Shown here one piece after another: positions 8,664 to 18,263 of a stretch of 64,000 bases of DNA; position 1 is the stretch's first letter; every line of letters starts with the position of its first letter. Both the position numbers and the translations under genes were made by a program. The notes beneath the pieces are model-generated. The model ran no database searches and was not told where the DNA came from. It saw only the letters and a program-made list of their open reading frames with translations. Location: assembly GCF_004216895.1 (NCBI RefSeq), contig NZ_SGXE01000001.1, forward strand, positions 1,470,208-1,534,207. The letters run 5' to 3'. The stretch is from Aquimarina brevivitae (lineage in GTDB: Bacteria; Bacteroidota; Bacteroidia; Flavobacteriales; Flavobacteriaceae).

Positions 8664-9065
8664 TTAATTTTTCTTCTCTAGGACACTTTTAGAATCGTCA
8701 CACACCACTGTACCTTTAATTTTAATGGCTTTAGTACTTTCTGTAGCATTAGAGTAAACAGTTATTGTTTTTCTAATAGGGCCACAGCGATTAGTATCAT
8801 ACTTCACTTCAATAATTCCACTATCTCCAGGAGCGATAGGAGCCTCAGGTTTTTTAGGAATTGTACAGCCACAGCTAGAATATACCTTGCTAATCACAAG
8901 CGGTGCTTTACCAGTGTTGGTAAATTCAAATTTACGGACGCCATCGCTACCCTTTGCAACTTCTCCATAATCAATAACTTCTGATTTAAATTCAATTACT
9001 GCATCTTGTGCCAAGATACTTTGGCTACAAAAACCAATAAATAGAATCATCATAATTTTTCTCAT
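8664..9065 (-). CDS. DUF1573 domain secreted protein
   Basis: 133 residues: signal peptide 1-19 (ends SILAQ), then one DUF1573 domain, an immunoglobulin-like beta-sandwich related to the ASPM/SPD-2/Hydin group. Hallmarks are DYGEVAKGSDGVRKFEFTNTG, the Cys pair SSCGCTIP and YDTNRCGPIRKTITVYSN. The protein is predicted periplasmic or exported; its role is unknown. It is divergent from valS and convergent with the protease gene. On the minus strand a TTG, 17 bases, then TACTTTTA precede the start and may be its promoter. Confidence 0.9.
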   Translation of the reverse strand: MRKIMMILFIGFCSQSILAQDAVIEFKSEVIDYGEVAKGSDGVRKFEFTNTGKAPLVISKVYSSCGCTIPKKPEAPIAPGDSGIIEVKYDTNRCGPIRKTITVYSNATESTKAIKIKGTVVCDDSKSVLEKKN

Positions 9066-9152
9066 AACGTAGGTTTTAGTTAATGTAAAAGTAGTTACTT
9101 TTTATACAACTTCAAAATTGTAAAAGACTTTCAAGTTGTCGTTTATAATAAT

Positions 9153-9160
9153 TACTTTTG
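9153..9160 (+). promoter_or_regulatory. Predicted valS promoter -7 box (TACTTTTG)
   Basis: Perfect TAnnTTTG match 29 bases before the valS ATG. The nearest upstream TTG (9136-9138) is only 14 bases away, closer than usual. Confidence 0.5.
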
Positions 9161-9189
9161 CACTCTAACTTCAAAAATCAGACCAAAAT

Positions 9190-11823
9190 ATGGCTTCCTT
9201 AGGAAAATATGATGCGAAATCTATAGAAGACAAGTGGTATCAGTACTGGATGGATAATAATTATTTTCATTCAGAAGTGGATGAAAGAGAACCATATACT
9301 ATTGTGATTCCCCCTCCCAACGTTACTGGTGTATTGCATATGGGACATATGCTGAATAATACGATACAGGATGTGTTAATTCGTAGAGCCAGACTTAAAG
9401 GTTATAATGCCTGTTGGGTACCAGGTACGGATCACGCATCTATTGCTACTGAAGCCAAGGTAGTAGCGAAGCTTAAAGAAGAAGGAATTCAAAAATCTGA
9501 TTTAACACGAGATGAATTCTTAAAGCATGCTTGGGATTGGACCCATAAGCACGGTGGAATTATATTGGAGCAGTTAAAAAAGCTTGGTGCCTCTTGCGAT
9601 TGGCAAAGAACTGCATTTACTATGGATGACAATTTGTCGGCCTCAGTGATTAAAGTGTTTGTAGACCTGTTTAATAAAGGACTAGTTTATCGGGGTTATC
9701 GAATGGTAAATTGGGATCCTGAAGCGAAGACTACCTTATCGGATGAAGAGGTGATTTATGAAGAAAAAGAAGGAAATCTATATTATCTGGAGTATAAAAT
9801 CGAAGGAAGTGATGAGGCACTTACCATTGCAACGACACGACCTGAAACCATAATGGGCGATACAGCAATATGTATCAACCCAAATGATGAAAGGTTTACA
9901 CATCTCAAAGGAAAAAAAGCGATTATACCTATAGTGGATAGGGCTATACCAATAATTGAAGATGAGTACGTGGATATGGAGTTTGGTACTGGTTGTCTAA
10001 AGGTTACTCCAGCTCATGATACAAATGACAAGGTTCTTGGAGACAAGCATAACTTAGAGGTGATTGATATTTTTAATGATGACGCTACCTTAAATGCCAA
10101 TGGTCTGCAATATGAAGGTAAAGATCGATTTGTAGTTCGAAAAGAGATCGTTCAGGATTTAAAAGAAATTGGAGCTTTGGTGAAAACAGAGACTCACCTA
10201 AATAAGGTGGGTACTAGTGAACGTACTAAAGCGGTTATCGAACCTCGATTAAGTGACCAATGGTTTTTGAAAATGGAGGACTTAGCAAAGCCTGCTTTAG
10301 AAGCGGTTATGGAAAAGGATATCAATCTGGTGCCCGAAAAATTTGTAAACACCTATCGCCATTGGATGGAAAATGTTAGAGACTGGAATATTTCAAGACA
10401 ATTGTGGTGGGGCCATCAAATACCTGCATATTACTATGGCGACGGAAAAGAAGATTTCGTAGTTGCGGAGAGTAGAACGGAAGCACTTCAGTTAGCACGA
10501 AAAAAATCCGGCAACACTCAGCTTACAGATAGTGATTTAACACAAGATCCAGATGCTCTAGATACTTGGTTTTCATCCTGGTTATGGCCAATGAGTGTGT
10601 TTAATGGAATTTTAGAGCCAGATAATGAAGAAATCAATTATTATTATCCTACCAATGATTTGGTAACTGGTCCGGATATTATCTTCTTCTGGGTAGCAAG
10701 GATGATTGTAGCGGGTTATCACTATAGAGATGAGAAGCCTTTTTCTAATGTGTATTTTACAGGAATAGTTAGGGATAAGTTACGAAGAAAGATGTCAAAA
10801 CAGCTCGGAAACTCGCCTGATGCAATTAAATTAATTGAGAAGTTTGGGGCAGATGGTGTTCGTGTTGGTTTATTACTAAGTGCTCCTGCAGGCAATGACC
10901 TTATGTTTGATGAAGACTTATGTAAGCAGGGGAGTGGCTTTGTAAATAAAATTTGGAATGCCTACAATTTAGTAACTAGTTGGGAGGTAGATCAAACCAT
11001 TGAGCAACCAGCATATGCTTGTATTGGTATCGATTGGTACCAGGCTAAATTTCAGCGAGCACTCCAAGAGTTAGAAGATCATTACAGTAAATACCGCATG
11101 AGCGATGCGCTTATGACTACCTATAAACTCATTTGGGATGATTTTTGTAGTTGGCTGTTAGAGATTGTTAAACCATCCTACGGGGATCCAATAGATGGAA
11201 AAACGTATACTGCCGTGATTCAGCTTTTTGAAGATAACTTAAAGATTGTTAATCCATTCATTCCTTTTGTTTCAGAAGAAATTTGGCATCAAATAAAGGA
11301 AAGAAAAAAAGAAGAAGCATTGATCGTTTCTTCTTGGCCTTCACCAACAGCGGTTAATGAAGAACTAACGCATGATTTTAGTATGGTAGCAGATATCATT
11401 TCTGGTATTCGTACAATCCGCAAAAACAAAAATATTCCGTTTAAGGATAGTATAACATTAAGTGTTCTTAATAAAGAATCCTTTACGGATGGATTTGATG
11501 CAGTGATAAAGAAAATGGGTAATGTGTCTGAAATCAATTATGTACAGGATAAAGTAGATGGAGCATTGTCCTTTAGGGTAAAATCAAATGAATATTTTAT
11601 ACCTATAGCAGGTGCTATTGATGTAGCGTCTGAAATCAGTAAACTAACGGAAGAATTAGAGTATACTGAAGGTTTTTTGAAATCGGTTCAAAAAAAGCTT
11701 CAAAATGAACGTTTTGTCAACAATGCGCCTGAGCAAGTTGTGGCAAATGAACGTAAAAAGATGGCAGATGCTGAAGCGAAGATTGAAACCTTAAAATCTA
11801 GTCTAGAATCTTTAAACAAATAA
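9190..11823 (+). CDS. valS: Valyl-tRNA synthetase
   Basis: Class Ia aminoacyl-tRNA synthetase charging tRNA-Val, cytoplasmic. 877 residues, normal for bacteria. The HIGH signature is HMGH at residues 50-53 (in [13 protein letters not shown]) and the KMSKS loop is KMSKQ at 534-538, a common variant. The editing domain is inserted between the halves ([27 protein letters not shown]), followed by the tungsten-like WFLKMEDL and WFSSWLWP motifs, an anticodon-binding domain and a C-terminal coiled-coil arm (from about residue 810, rich in E, K and L). ATG start, 29 bases after a -7 box. Followed by a clear terminator. Confidence 0.98.
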   Translation: MASLGKYDAKSIEDKWYQYWMDNNYFHSEVDEREPYTIVIPPPNVTGVLHMGHMLNNTIQDVLIRRARLKGYNACWVPGTDHASIATEAKVVAKLKEEGIQKSDLTRDEFLKHAWDWTHKHGGIILEQLKKLGASCDWQRTAFTMDDNLSASVIKVFVDLFNKGLVYRGYRMVNWDPEAKTTLSDEEVIYEEKEGNLYYLEYKIEGSDEALTIATTRPETIMGDTAICINPNDERFTHLKGKKAIIPIVDRAIPIIEDEYVDMEFGTGCLKVTPAHDTNDKVLGDKHNLEVIDIFNDDATLNANGLQYEGKDRFVVRKEIVQDLKEIGALVKTETHLNKVGTSERTKAVIEPRLSDQWFLKMEDLAKPALEAVMEKDINLVPEKFVNTYRHWMENVRDWNISRQLWWGHQIPAYYYGDGKEDFVVAESRTEALQLARKKSGNTQLTDSDLTQDPDALDTWFSSWLWPMSVFNGILEPDNEEINYYYPTNDLVTGPDIIFFWVARMIVAGYHYRDEKPFSNVYFTGIVRDKLRRKMSKQLGNSPDAIKLIEKFGADGVRVGLLLSAPAGNDLMFDEDLCKQGSGFVNKIWNAYNLVTSWEVDQTIEQPAYACIGIDWYQAKFQRALQELEDHYSKYRMSDALMTTYKLIWDDFCSWLLEIVKPSYGDPIDGKTYTAVIQLFEDNLKIVNPFIPFVSEEIWHQIKERKKEEALIVSSWPSPTAVNEELTHDFSMVADIISGIRTIRKNKNIPFKDSITLSVLNKESFTDGFDAVIKKMGNVSEINYVQDKVDGALSFRVKSNEYFIPIAGAIDVASEISKLTEELEYTEGFLKSVQKKLQNERFVNNAPEQVVANERKKMADAEAKIETLKSSLESLNK

Positions 11824-11847
11824 GAGCTAGTTTTTAGCTATTCTATT

Positions 11848-11886
11848 AAATCCTTTCTTAGTCAATTATTAAGAAGGGATTTTTTG
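11848..11886 (+). terminator. Rho-independent terminator after valS
   Basis: AAATCCTTTCTTA (11848-11860) pairs with TAAGAAGGGATTT (11870-11882) with one G-T wobble, a nine-base loop, and then a T run. 24 bases after the valS stop. Confidence 0.85.
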
Positions 11887-11909
11887 TTTAAGGGACAATC
11901 ACTAAAAAA

Positions 11910-12785
11910 TTACCCAACTGCTATTTTTAAAGTGTTTGGTTGTATCGCAACCTCTACGCTTTGAATGCTGCCATAGGGCTCGCCATCAACTTGAAAAGGT
12001 ACTGGTTTATCAGTGGTTACCGTTGCCCCTGTCGTTTGAATTACCTCTACAAAATTGGGGTCAAGCTGCACTTCTCCTAGCAGGATTTTGATAATATTGG
12101 CAACATCAAGTTTTTTAAAAACAAGAATTTCAAATTTTCCATCATCGATTTTACCGGTGGGATTGACTATGGCACCTGTACCAAATTTATTGCTATTAGC
12201 AAAAGCCAACATTATTCCAGTGGTGCTCAATTCATTTTCTTCGGTTTTAATATGAAATTTATACGGAGCGTTGGTGTTTAAAAGGGTAGGGATGCTATTT
12301 AGAGCATATCCAAAATGCCCTCTTACCGTACTGTTTGAATAATGCTCTATTAGTTCTGCATTGATTCCTAAATCGCTAATATGTAACCCCAGGGAGTTAT
12401 TGATGCATAAGCTGTCAACATTTTGAAAGGTATTGCCCAGAGCAATTTGTATGGCTTCATCAACGTTTGAAGGGATGGCTAAATCCGTAGCAAGACCATT
12501 GGATGAACCACACGGGATGATTCCTATTGTGGGGTTATTGTTTTTAAAGCATTCCGCTATTAATTTAACAGTACCATCACCACCGACTACGAGTATTCGA
12601 TCTGGTTGAACATCTGCTTGTAGTTCTTTAAGTGTTTTGTAATCTTCTCTCCCTGTTGTTTTGTAAAACTTTAGATCAGTTTTTTTAGAAACAGCTCCTT
12701 TAATCTTCTGTATAACAGGTTCTTTGTTGATGTCACCAGAAATAGGATTGACCACCACAAGTATTTTTGTTTCCAAATGCTCCAT
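11910..12785 (-). CDS. Diacylglycerol kinase family lipid kinase
   Basis: 291 residues of the DagK/YegS/LCB5 lipid-kinase family: N-terminal VVNPISGDINK (nucleotide-site NP..G), the signature VVGGDGTVK with the GGDGT at 68-72, GIIPCGSSNGLA, and a C-terminal beta-sandwich (GKIDDGKFEILVF, ending QVDGEPYGSIQSVEV). Family members phosphorylate diacylglycerol, sphingoid bases or related lipids with ATP; the substrate here is not provable. It is divergent from an App1-family phosphatase (48-base spacer), whose family can do the reverse reaction. Convergent with valS beyond its terminator. ATG start at 12785. Confidence 0.9.
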   Translation of the reverse strand: MEHLETKILVVVNPISGDINKEPVIQKIKGAVSKKTDLKFYKTTGREDYKTLKELQADVQPDRILVVGGDGTVKLIAECFKNNNPTIGIIPCGSSNGLATDLAIPSNVDEAIQIALGNTFQNVDSLCINNSLGLHISDLGINAELIEHYSNSTVRGHFGYALNSIPTLLNTNAPYKFHIKTEENELSTTGIMLAFANSNKFGTGAIVNPTGKIDDGKFEILVFKKLDVANIIKILLGEVQLDPNFVEVIQTTGATVTTDKPVPFQVDGEPYGSIQSVEVAIQPNTLKIAVG

Positions 12786-12833
12786 TTAATGTCATAAAAA
12801 TGTATATTTTTAAAAATAAGCATTCTGTATTTT

Positions 12834-13802
12834 ATGTCAGAAATAAATTTGAAAATTTATAGGGGGTATGCTAATGAACAGCAAATACATGTTTTTGGTC
12901 ATGTACTTCGTAATACTGGGGTAGCAACTAATTCTTTTGACCAAAGTAAGTGGTGGTATGCTTTTAAAATGATACAAATGTTTACTGTAAAACCTATCAA
13001 AGGGATAACAGTACAGTTTAATTACAATGGAATTAAAGGAGAATCAACAACAAAGTCAGATGGCTATTTTCAATTCACCATTCCGTTAACCAAGAAGCTC
13101 GAAGCAGGATGGCATAATTTTGAGGTTTCAGTTCTCTGGAATAATGAAGTTAAAACTGAAGTAGGAGAGTTTTTTATGGCTTATCCAGGTCGGTTGGGAA
13201 TTATTTCAGATATTGATGATACTTTTTTAATCTCACACTCAGGCAGTTTTTTTAAAAAACTATATGTATTACTTACTCGAAATATCCATAGAAGAAAAAT
13301 TTTTGAAGACGTAGTGCACCATTATCGAATGCTTAGTAGCGCAAATCGAGTTGGGATTGAAAAAAATTTGTTTTTTTATGTATCTAGTAGCGAGTGGAAT
13401 TTATATGACTTTATCACTAAATTTACAGCGCTACACGATTTTCCAAAAGCTGTTATTAAATTAAAAGAAATAAAAAAGGGACTCATTGATTTCTTAGTAA
13501 CAGGTCGGGGAAATCACAATCATAAATTGCTCAAAATTCAGCACATATTAACTTTTTACCCAGATGTTCAATTCATTCTATTAGGGGATGATAGTCAAAA
13601 GGACCCTTTAATTTATCATAAAATAGTCACCTTATTTCCTGATAGTATCAAGGCTATTTATATCCGACAAACCAGAAGTAAGAAAAAACAACACGTTTTA
13701 AGGATGATGAAGGATTGTGAGGATACTGCTATCCATTACTGCTATTTTAAAGATAGTAAAACAGCCATATCACATTCCAAAAAGATCGGCCTGATTGATT
13801 AA
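12834..13802 (+). CDS. App1-family phosphatase (DUF2183), putative phosphatidate phosphatase
   Basis: 322 residues. An N-terminal beta-sandwich (about 1-115, with STTKSDGYFQF) leads to a HAD-like DUF2183 domain with the motif IISDIDDTFLISHSG: Asp126 and Asp128 are the DxDxT nucleophile and acid. Later motifs are SSEWNLYDFI, LVTGRGNHNHK and LLGDDSQKDPLIY, the last being the Mg-binding acidic pair. Yeast App1 is a Mg-dependent phosphatidate phosphatase, and this motif set is the same. No signal peptide. Divergent from the lipid kinase; its stop is three bases from the convergent stop of the acyl-CoA-binding-protein gene. Specific substrate is inferred. Confidence 0.88.
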   Translation: MSEINLKIYRGYANEQQIHVFGHVLRNTGVATNSFDQSKWWYAFKMIQMFTVKPIKGITVQFNYNGIKGESTTKSDGYFQFTIPLTKKLEAGWHNFEVSVLWNNEVKTEVGEFFMAYPGRLGIISDIDDTFLISHSGSFFKKLYVLLTRNIHRRKIFEDVVHHYRMLSSANRVGIEKNLFFYVSSSEWNLYDFITKFTALHDFPKAVIKLKEIKKGLIDFLVTGRGNHNHKLLKIQHILTFYPDVQFILLGDDSQKDPLIYHKIVTLFPDSIKAIYIRQTRSKKKQHVLRMMKDCEDTAIHYCYFKDSKTAISHSKKIGLID

Positions 13803-13805
13803 AAG

Positions 13806-14072
13806 TCAATCGGTAATATATTTTTCTACCAAGGCGATATATCTTTTTTTGGCTTGTTTTTTAGAAAGACCTTTTACCTGGAATAGCGCATTAAGTTTAA
13901 ACGCATTGCGAAGATCACTATCTCCTGAGGGTCTATAAAACTCTTCAGCGTGTATAGCTTGTTTGTAATAAGCATACAGATGCAACATAATATCCGGAGG
14001 TAGCTGAATATTTGTGGTGCAAGCTTTTTGATAAGCCTTTTGAAAAGCAATATTTAGTTCCTCGTCTGTCAT
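13806..14072 (-). CDS. Acyl-CoA-binding protein
   Basis: 88 residues from ATG 14072, matching the four-helix acyl-CoA-binding fold: FQKAYQKA, then LHLYAYYKQAIHAEE (the conserved LYxxYKQA core), RNAFKLNALFQVKGLSKK (usually KxxAWxxxKGMSxxxA) and KKRYIALVEKY at the end. It would bind and carry long-chain acyl-CoA in the cytoplasm. The frame extends six codons upstream to a TTG at 14090, but the ATG fits the family start better. It ends the minus-strand run LUD-cdsA-psd-acbP, 52 bases after psd, which ties it to phospholipid synthesis. Confidence 0.85.
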   Translation of the reverse strand: MTDEELNIAFQKAYQKACTTNIQLPPDIMLHLYAYYKQAIHAEEFYRPSGDSDLRNAFKLNALFQVKGLSKKQAKKRYIALVEKYITD

Positions 14073-14124
14073 TAGGTTGTTTTGTCCCAAAAATTAATAG
14101 TAAATGGTAATAGTTGTGAGCTAT

Positions 14125-14772
14125 TTATAAATCCGCAATAACGCTTTCTCCACCTCTTACTTTTTCATTTAAGGAGACTTTTACTTTAGTTCCGACAGGC
14201 AGAAAAACGTCTACTCTCGAACCAAATTTTATAAAACCACTATCTGATCCTTGAACGACTAATTCGCCTTCTTTAGCATAATTTACGATTCTTTTTGCTA
14301 ATGCGCCAGCTATTTGGCGGTATAAAATTTCTACAACCTTATTTTTTACAACAACGGTAGTTCTTTCGTTTTCTTCAGATGCTTTGGGATGCCAGGCAAC
14401 GAGATATTTTCCTGGATGATATTTGCTAAAGGCTATTTTTCCTCCAATCGGATGCCGCGTTACGTGTACGTTTATAGGAGACATAAAAATAGAAACCTGC
14501 AATCTATTGTCCTTAAAATACTCTTTTTCAAAGACCTCTTCAATTACTACCACTTTTCCATCAACTGGAGAAACAACAGTAGTATCGTTAAGAAGGGTTT
14601 CTCTTTTTGGGTTTCTAAAAAATTGAAGAATAAGTACTAAAAATACAAGTGACAAGATCAATATACCAAATTGGATCTCTTCAACCTGTATGGCAACGTA
14701 AGAAGCAACATTAATACCTAAAAAGATAATAATGGCTATTGTAATTATTTTAAAACCCTCTTTATGAAACAT
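14125..14772 (-). CDS. psd: Phosphatidylserine decarboxylase (short, prokaryotic type II)
   Basis: Decarboxylates phosphatidylserine to phosphatidylethanolamine at the membrane. 215 residues, the short form. Two membrane segments lie near residues 8-27 and 34-51. VSPVDGKVVVIEE, FMSPINVHVTRHPIGG (catalytic His region) and the self-cleavage site SGFIKFGSRVD with Gly184-Ser185 are visible; Ser185 would become the pyruvoyl group of the alpha chain. The start overlaps the end of cdsA by 11 bases, so the two are translationally coupled. cdsA makes CDP-diacylglycerol, the precursor of phosphatidylserine, so these are steps of one pathway. Confidence 0.95.
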   Translation of the reverse strand: MFHKEGFKIITIAIIIFLGINVASYVAIQVEEIQFGILILSLVFLVLILQFFRNPKRETLLNDTTVVSPVDGKVVVIEEVFEKEYFKDNRLQVSIFMSPINVHVTRHPIGGKIAFSKYHPGKYLVAWHPKASEENERTTVVVKNKVVEILYRQIAGALAKRIVNYAKEGELVVQGSDSGFIKFGSRVDVFLPVGTKVKVSLNEKVRGGESVIADL

Positions 14773-15565
14773 AGTTTAGAATTAATAAAAATGCGTATAA
14801 AAATGGACTGGCAAAAATGATACTGTCTAACCTGTCATACATTCCTCCATGTCCAGGCATTATAGTTCCACTATCTTTAACTCCTGCTTGTCTTTTAAAT
14901 TTTGATTGTATTAAATCACCGAGTGTACCAAAAATACTCATAATTACACTTATTGTCAACCAAATGCCTATGGAAAGTGTTTCAGAAAAATAGGCTATTA
15001 AAAATCCAGCTAGTAATGAGAAGCAAAATCCTCCTACAAATCCTTCAATTGTTTTCTTTGGTGATATACGCTCTAACAATTTATGTTTCCCAAAATTTTT
15101 ACCTACTAAATAAGCAAAGGTGTCATTAACCCATATGATTACAAATGGACCCGCGATTAAAAAGGGTTTGTAATCACTATCCTGAAAAGGTATTGCGGTA
15201 AGAAAAATTAGGCACGTAATTAAATAGAAGATGCTTGTTCTGTATTTTCTTTTTTCGAACATGGGAATGATTCGAATGGTCACCAAATCTTTTACCAAAA
15301 ATAGCTGTGTAATGATGGTGAGGATTAAGAGTGGTATACTTAAGTAAATAGGAAAATGCAATAGGTGGCAAGCTGAAAAAAGAATGAAAAAAACAAAGTA
15401 GAGGCGTTTATTCTCTAAATGAATCAATTTTTGGAACTCAAAAAGACATAAGGTGCCAAAGATGGCAAAAATTGCGATAAAGGTGTAGGGTGAGATAAAT
15501 ATTGATGAAAGCAAAATTAGGGAATATAGGGCCCCAGATAATGTTCGTGTAAATAGTTCTTTCAT
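14762..15565 (-). CDS. cdsA: Phosphatidate cytidylyltransferase (CDP-diacylglycerol synthase)
   Basis: Integral membrane enzyme making CDP-diacylglycerol from phosphatidate and CTP. 267 residues from ATG 15565, with about eight hydrophobic segments. The C-terminal signature is complete: GDLIQSKFKRQAGVKDSG, then IMPGHGGMYDRLDS with its two Asp. The frame continues 17 codons upstream into the LUD gene, but ATG 15565 sits one base after that gene's stop and begins the typical MKELFTRTLSGALY. Overlaps psd by 11 bases downstream. Part of the conserved flavobacterial block ftsH-LUD-cdsA-psd-acbP. Confidence 0.95.
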   Translation of the reverse strand: MKELFTRTLSGALYSLILLSSIFISPYTFIAIFAIFGTLCLFEFQKLIHLENKRLYFVFFILFSACHLLHFPIYLSIPLLILTIITQLFLVKDLVTIRIIPMFEKRKYRTSIFYLITCLIFLTAIPFQDSDYKPFLIAGPFVIIWVNDTFAYLVGKNFGKHKLLERISPKKTIEGFVGGFCFSLLAGFLIAYFSETLSIGIWLTISVIMSIFGTLGDLIQSKFKRQAGVKDSGTIMPGHGGMYDRLDSIIFASPFLYAFLLILNYVS

Positions 15566-15566
15566 A

Positions 15567-16178
15567 TTATAAATCTTCCAACAGCAGCAAATATAGATTT
15601 TTTGAGCTACTTCCATAGGTAAGGAAGTCTTTTTCTTTTTGAGTTTCGAAGTTTTTTATGGTAGTAATGTTAGAAGGAATACTATTTTTATTTTTTTCTT
15701 TAATGCCTTTAAGACCTTCGCCAATGCTTCTAACGATCTGACTAGTAGCGGCAAATATGATGAAGTTGTCAGGGAGCTCCATTAATTTTTTTTCTCTTAA
15801 TTGATTGGATGAAACCAATATGGCACCGGTGTCCGCAATGAGGTATTCACAAGTAGAAAGCAAAAATGAAGCAGGTGTGTTTTTGATGAAATTGAGATTG
15901 TATCCAGAAAACTTATGCTCTAATCCAATTTCGAAACAACAAACATCTTTTTCATACCAATCGTTTTCTAAAAGAATCTTGTCAAAAGCCTCCATGACTT
16001 CTTCGTCACTGTCACAATACAAGAATTTTCCGCCATTCCGCTTAAAGTTGATCATAAAGCTTTCATCTTCCGGCAGCTTAACTTCAGGCATATATTTACT
16101 CCTGTCTTCAACAAGACGCTCTTTCTTCTCTTTGTCTGATTTAGATTTCGATGAAAATAATCTTCTAAATAGACTCAT
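15567..16178 (-). CDS. LUD domain protein (LutC/YkgG-like)
   Basis: 203 residues with a LUD fold: after a charged N-terminus come WYEKDVCCFEIG, CEYLIADTGAILVSS and LPDNFIIFAATSQIV, strands and loops typical of LutC-like proteins. The family includes the lactate oxidation subunits LutB and LutC, but here there are no LutA or LutB genes nearby; instead the gene is fixed next to cdsA and ftsH, as in other flavobacteria, so a lactate role is not supported by context. No signal peptide. Stop is one base from the cdsA start. Function unknown. Confidence 0.8.
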   Translation of the reverse strand: MSLFRRLFSSKSKSDKEKKERLVEDRSKYMPEVKLPEDESFMINFKRNGGKFLYCDSDEEVMEAFDKILLENDWYEKDVCCFEIGLEHKFSGYNLNFIKNTPASFLLSTCEYLIADTGAILVSSNQLREKKLMELPDNFIIFAATSQIVRSIGEGLKGIKEKNKNSIPSNITTIKNFETQKEKDFLTYGSSSKNLYLLLLEDL

Positions 16179-16230
16179 ACTGCTACATTATTGATATTGG
16201 AATTACTGGATGACATATTCAGTCAAATAT

Positions 16231-16275
16231 AAAAAAAATCTTAACCTTAGTTGGACTAGGGTTAAGATTTTTAAT
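16231..16275 (-). terminator. Rho-independent terminator after ftsH
   Basis: AAAATCTTAACCTTAG and CTAGGGTTAAGATTTT pair over about 16 bases with one wobble around a five-base loop, with A/T runs on both sides. It lies between the ftsH stop (16302) and the start of the LUD gene (16178), so the lipid genes are likely to have a separate promoter or rely on read-through. Confidence 0.85.
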
Positions 16276-16301
16276 TTTACTTGTATATAATTAAAAAATA
16301 A

Positions 16302-18251
16302 TTAAGAAGGCTCTTTTACAGATTCCTCTTCTTTTTTGCCAAAAGGTCTTTCGCCAAATATTTTTTCTAAATTATCTTTAAATATTACTTCTTTTTCAAG
16401 GAGCACTTCTGCCAATTCTAACAATTTATCTTTGTGCTCTTCAAGAAGTGCTATAGCTCGTTGATATTGCTTTTCTACTATATTAGAAATTTCTTTATCG
16501 ATAAGTTCACTGGTTTGCTCACTATAAGGTTTGGTGAAGTTATATTCACTTTGTCCAGTACTATCGTAATACGTTAGATTACCAACCTTATCGTTCAATC
16601 CGTATATAGTTACCATTGCGCGAGCTTGTTTGGTTACTTTTTCCAAATCGCTAAGTGCTCCCGTGGAAATCTCATTAAAAACTACTTTTTCTGCAGCTCG
16701 TCCTCCTAGGGCGGCACACATTTCATCTAGCATTTGATTTGGTCTTACGATAAGACGCTCTTCTGGTAAATACCAGGCTGCACCTAAGGACTGTCCTCGC
16801 GGCACTATGGTAACTTTAACCAAAGGTGCTGCATGTTCTAACATCCAACTTACGGTGGCGTGACCTGCTTCGTGTACAGCGATTGCACGTTTCTCTTCAG
16901 GAGTGATGATTTTATTTTTCTTCTCTAATCCACCTACGATTCGGTCAACTGCATCCAGAAAATCTTGCTTCCCTACGGCAGCTTTTCCTTTTCGGGCAGC
17001 GATTAAGGCAGCTTCATTACACACATTAGCAATATCCGCACCTGAGAAACCTGGTGTTTGTTTCGCTAAAAATTCTGTGTCTAATTCGTTTTCTACCTTT
17101 TTTATAGGTTTTAAATGGACTTCGAATATTTCTTTTCGTTCTCTTACATCTGGTAGATCCACATAAATCTGTCTATCAAATCTACCTGCTCTCATTAATG
17201 CTTTATCTAATACGTCTGCTCGGTTAGTAGCTGCAAGTACAATAACATTGGTATTGGTTCCGAATCCATCCATCTCGGTTAATAGCTGGTTCAATGTATT
17301 TTCGCGTTCATCATTAGAACCCGAAAAATTACTTTTACCTCTAGCTCTACCAATGGCATCAATTTCATCTATAAAAATTATAGCAGGAGATTTCTCTTTA
17401 GCTTGTTTAAAAAGGTCTCTTACCCTAGAAGCACCTACACCTACAAACATTTCTACAAAGTCAGATCCCGATAGGGAGAAGAAAGGAACTTTAGCTTCTC
17501 CTGCCACAGCTTTAGCTAATAACGTTTTACCAGTTCCTGGAGGTCCTACTAATAAGGCACCTTTAGGAATTTTACCTCCTAAAGAAGTATATTTATCTGG
17601 ATTTTTAAGAAAATCTACGATTTCTTGGATTTCTTCTTTAGCGCCTTCTAATCCAGCTACATTTTCAAAGGATACTTTTACATCTGTATTTTGATCAAAT
17701 AATTTAGCTTTGGATTTACCAATATTAAAAATTTGTCCACCAGCACCGCCTCCGGTACCGCCGCTCATACGACGCATAATAAATATCCATACCCCTATAA
17801 TTAAAGCGAAAGGTAACAACGTTATGAAAATTTCTCCCCACACATTACTTTCCGTATTATAGATAACGCTAGTGTCTAAGCCATTTTCTTTTTTGATTTT
17901 GGCAATATCATTTTCAAAATTCTGAAGATCACCAAATTCAAACTGATAGTCTGGTTCACTTGGACTTGAAGGTAGTATGGATGTGCTACGCGTATTTTTA
18001 TGTTTTTCTAATTTCTTTGCTTCAGCAGTTAAATATACCTTAGCTTCTCTTCGGTTTAGTATAACAACTTTTTGAACCTCTCCATTACTTAGGTAATTTT
18101 CAAATTCAGATATCGTAGTTTTTGGTGCAGATCCCCATCCGCTTCCTCCGATAAAGTTAAGTACTAAAAATCCTATTATGATAATCGCATAAATCCAGTA
18201 TGCACTGAATTTAGGCTTTTTAGGGTCAATTTTTCTATTTTCTTTAGCCAT
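16302..18251 (-). CDS. ftsH: ATP-dependent zinc metalloprotease FtsH
   Basis: Membrane-anchored AAA+ protease that degrades misfolded membrane proteins and short-lived regulators. 649 residues: membrane helix at about 17-35, a periplasmic domain, a second helix at about 141-159, then the AAA module with Walker A VGPPGTGKTLLAKA, Walker B AIIFIDEIDAIG and the second-region-of-homology Arg (NRADVLDKALMRAGRFDR). The zinc site is HEAGH at 460-464, with the third acidic ligand in the helix that includes LSDLEKVT. An acidic tail follows. It starts 12 bases after rsfS, so the two form a unit. Confidence 0.98.
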   Translation of the reverse strand: MAKENRKIDPKKPKFSAYWIYAIIIIGFLVLNFIGGSGWGSAPKTTISEFENYLSNGEVQKVVILNRREAKVYLTAEAKKLEKHKNTRSTSILPSSPSEPDYQFEFGDLQNFENDIAKIKKENGLDTSVIYNTESNVWGEIFITLLPFALIIGVWIFIMRRMSGGTGGGAGGQIFNIGKSKAKLFDQNTDVKVSFENVAGLEGAKEEIQEIVDFLKNPDKYTSLGGKIPKGALLVGPPGTGKTLLAKAVAGEAKVPFFSLSGSDFVEMFVGVGASRVRDLFKQAKEKSPAIIFIDEIDAIGRARGKSNFSGSNDERENTLNQLLTEMDGFGTNTNVIVLAATNRADVLDKALMRAGRFDRQIYVDLPDVRERKEIFEVHLKPIKKVENELDTEFLAKQTPGFSGADIANVCNEAALIAARKGKAAVGKQDFLDAVDRIVGGLEKKNKIITPEEKRAIAVHEAGHATVSWMLEHAAPLVKVTIVPRGQSLGAAWYLPEERLIVRPNQMLDEMCAALGGRAAEKVVFNEISTGALSDLEKVTKQARAMVTIYGLNDKVGNLTYYDSTGQSEYNFTKPYSEQTSELIDKEISNIVEKQYQRAIALLEEHKDKLLELAEVLLEKEVIFKDNLEKIFGERPFGKKEEESVKEPS

Positions 18252-18263
18252 TTAGGTGATTTT

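Noticed and set aside
15567-16178. Calling the LUD protein a lactate utilisation subunit
   Set aside because: No LutA or LutB partner in the window and strict linkage to lipid genes; only the fold is supported.
17248-17694. 148-codon open frame antisense to ftsH
   Set aside because: Fully inside the conserved AAA domain of ftsH; an artefact of codon use on the other strand.
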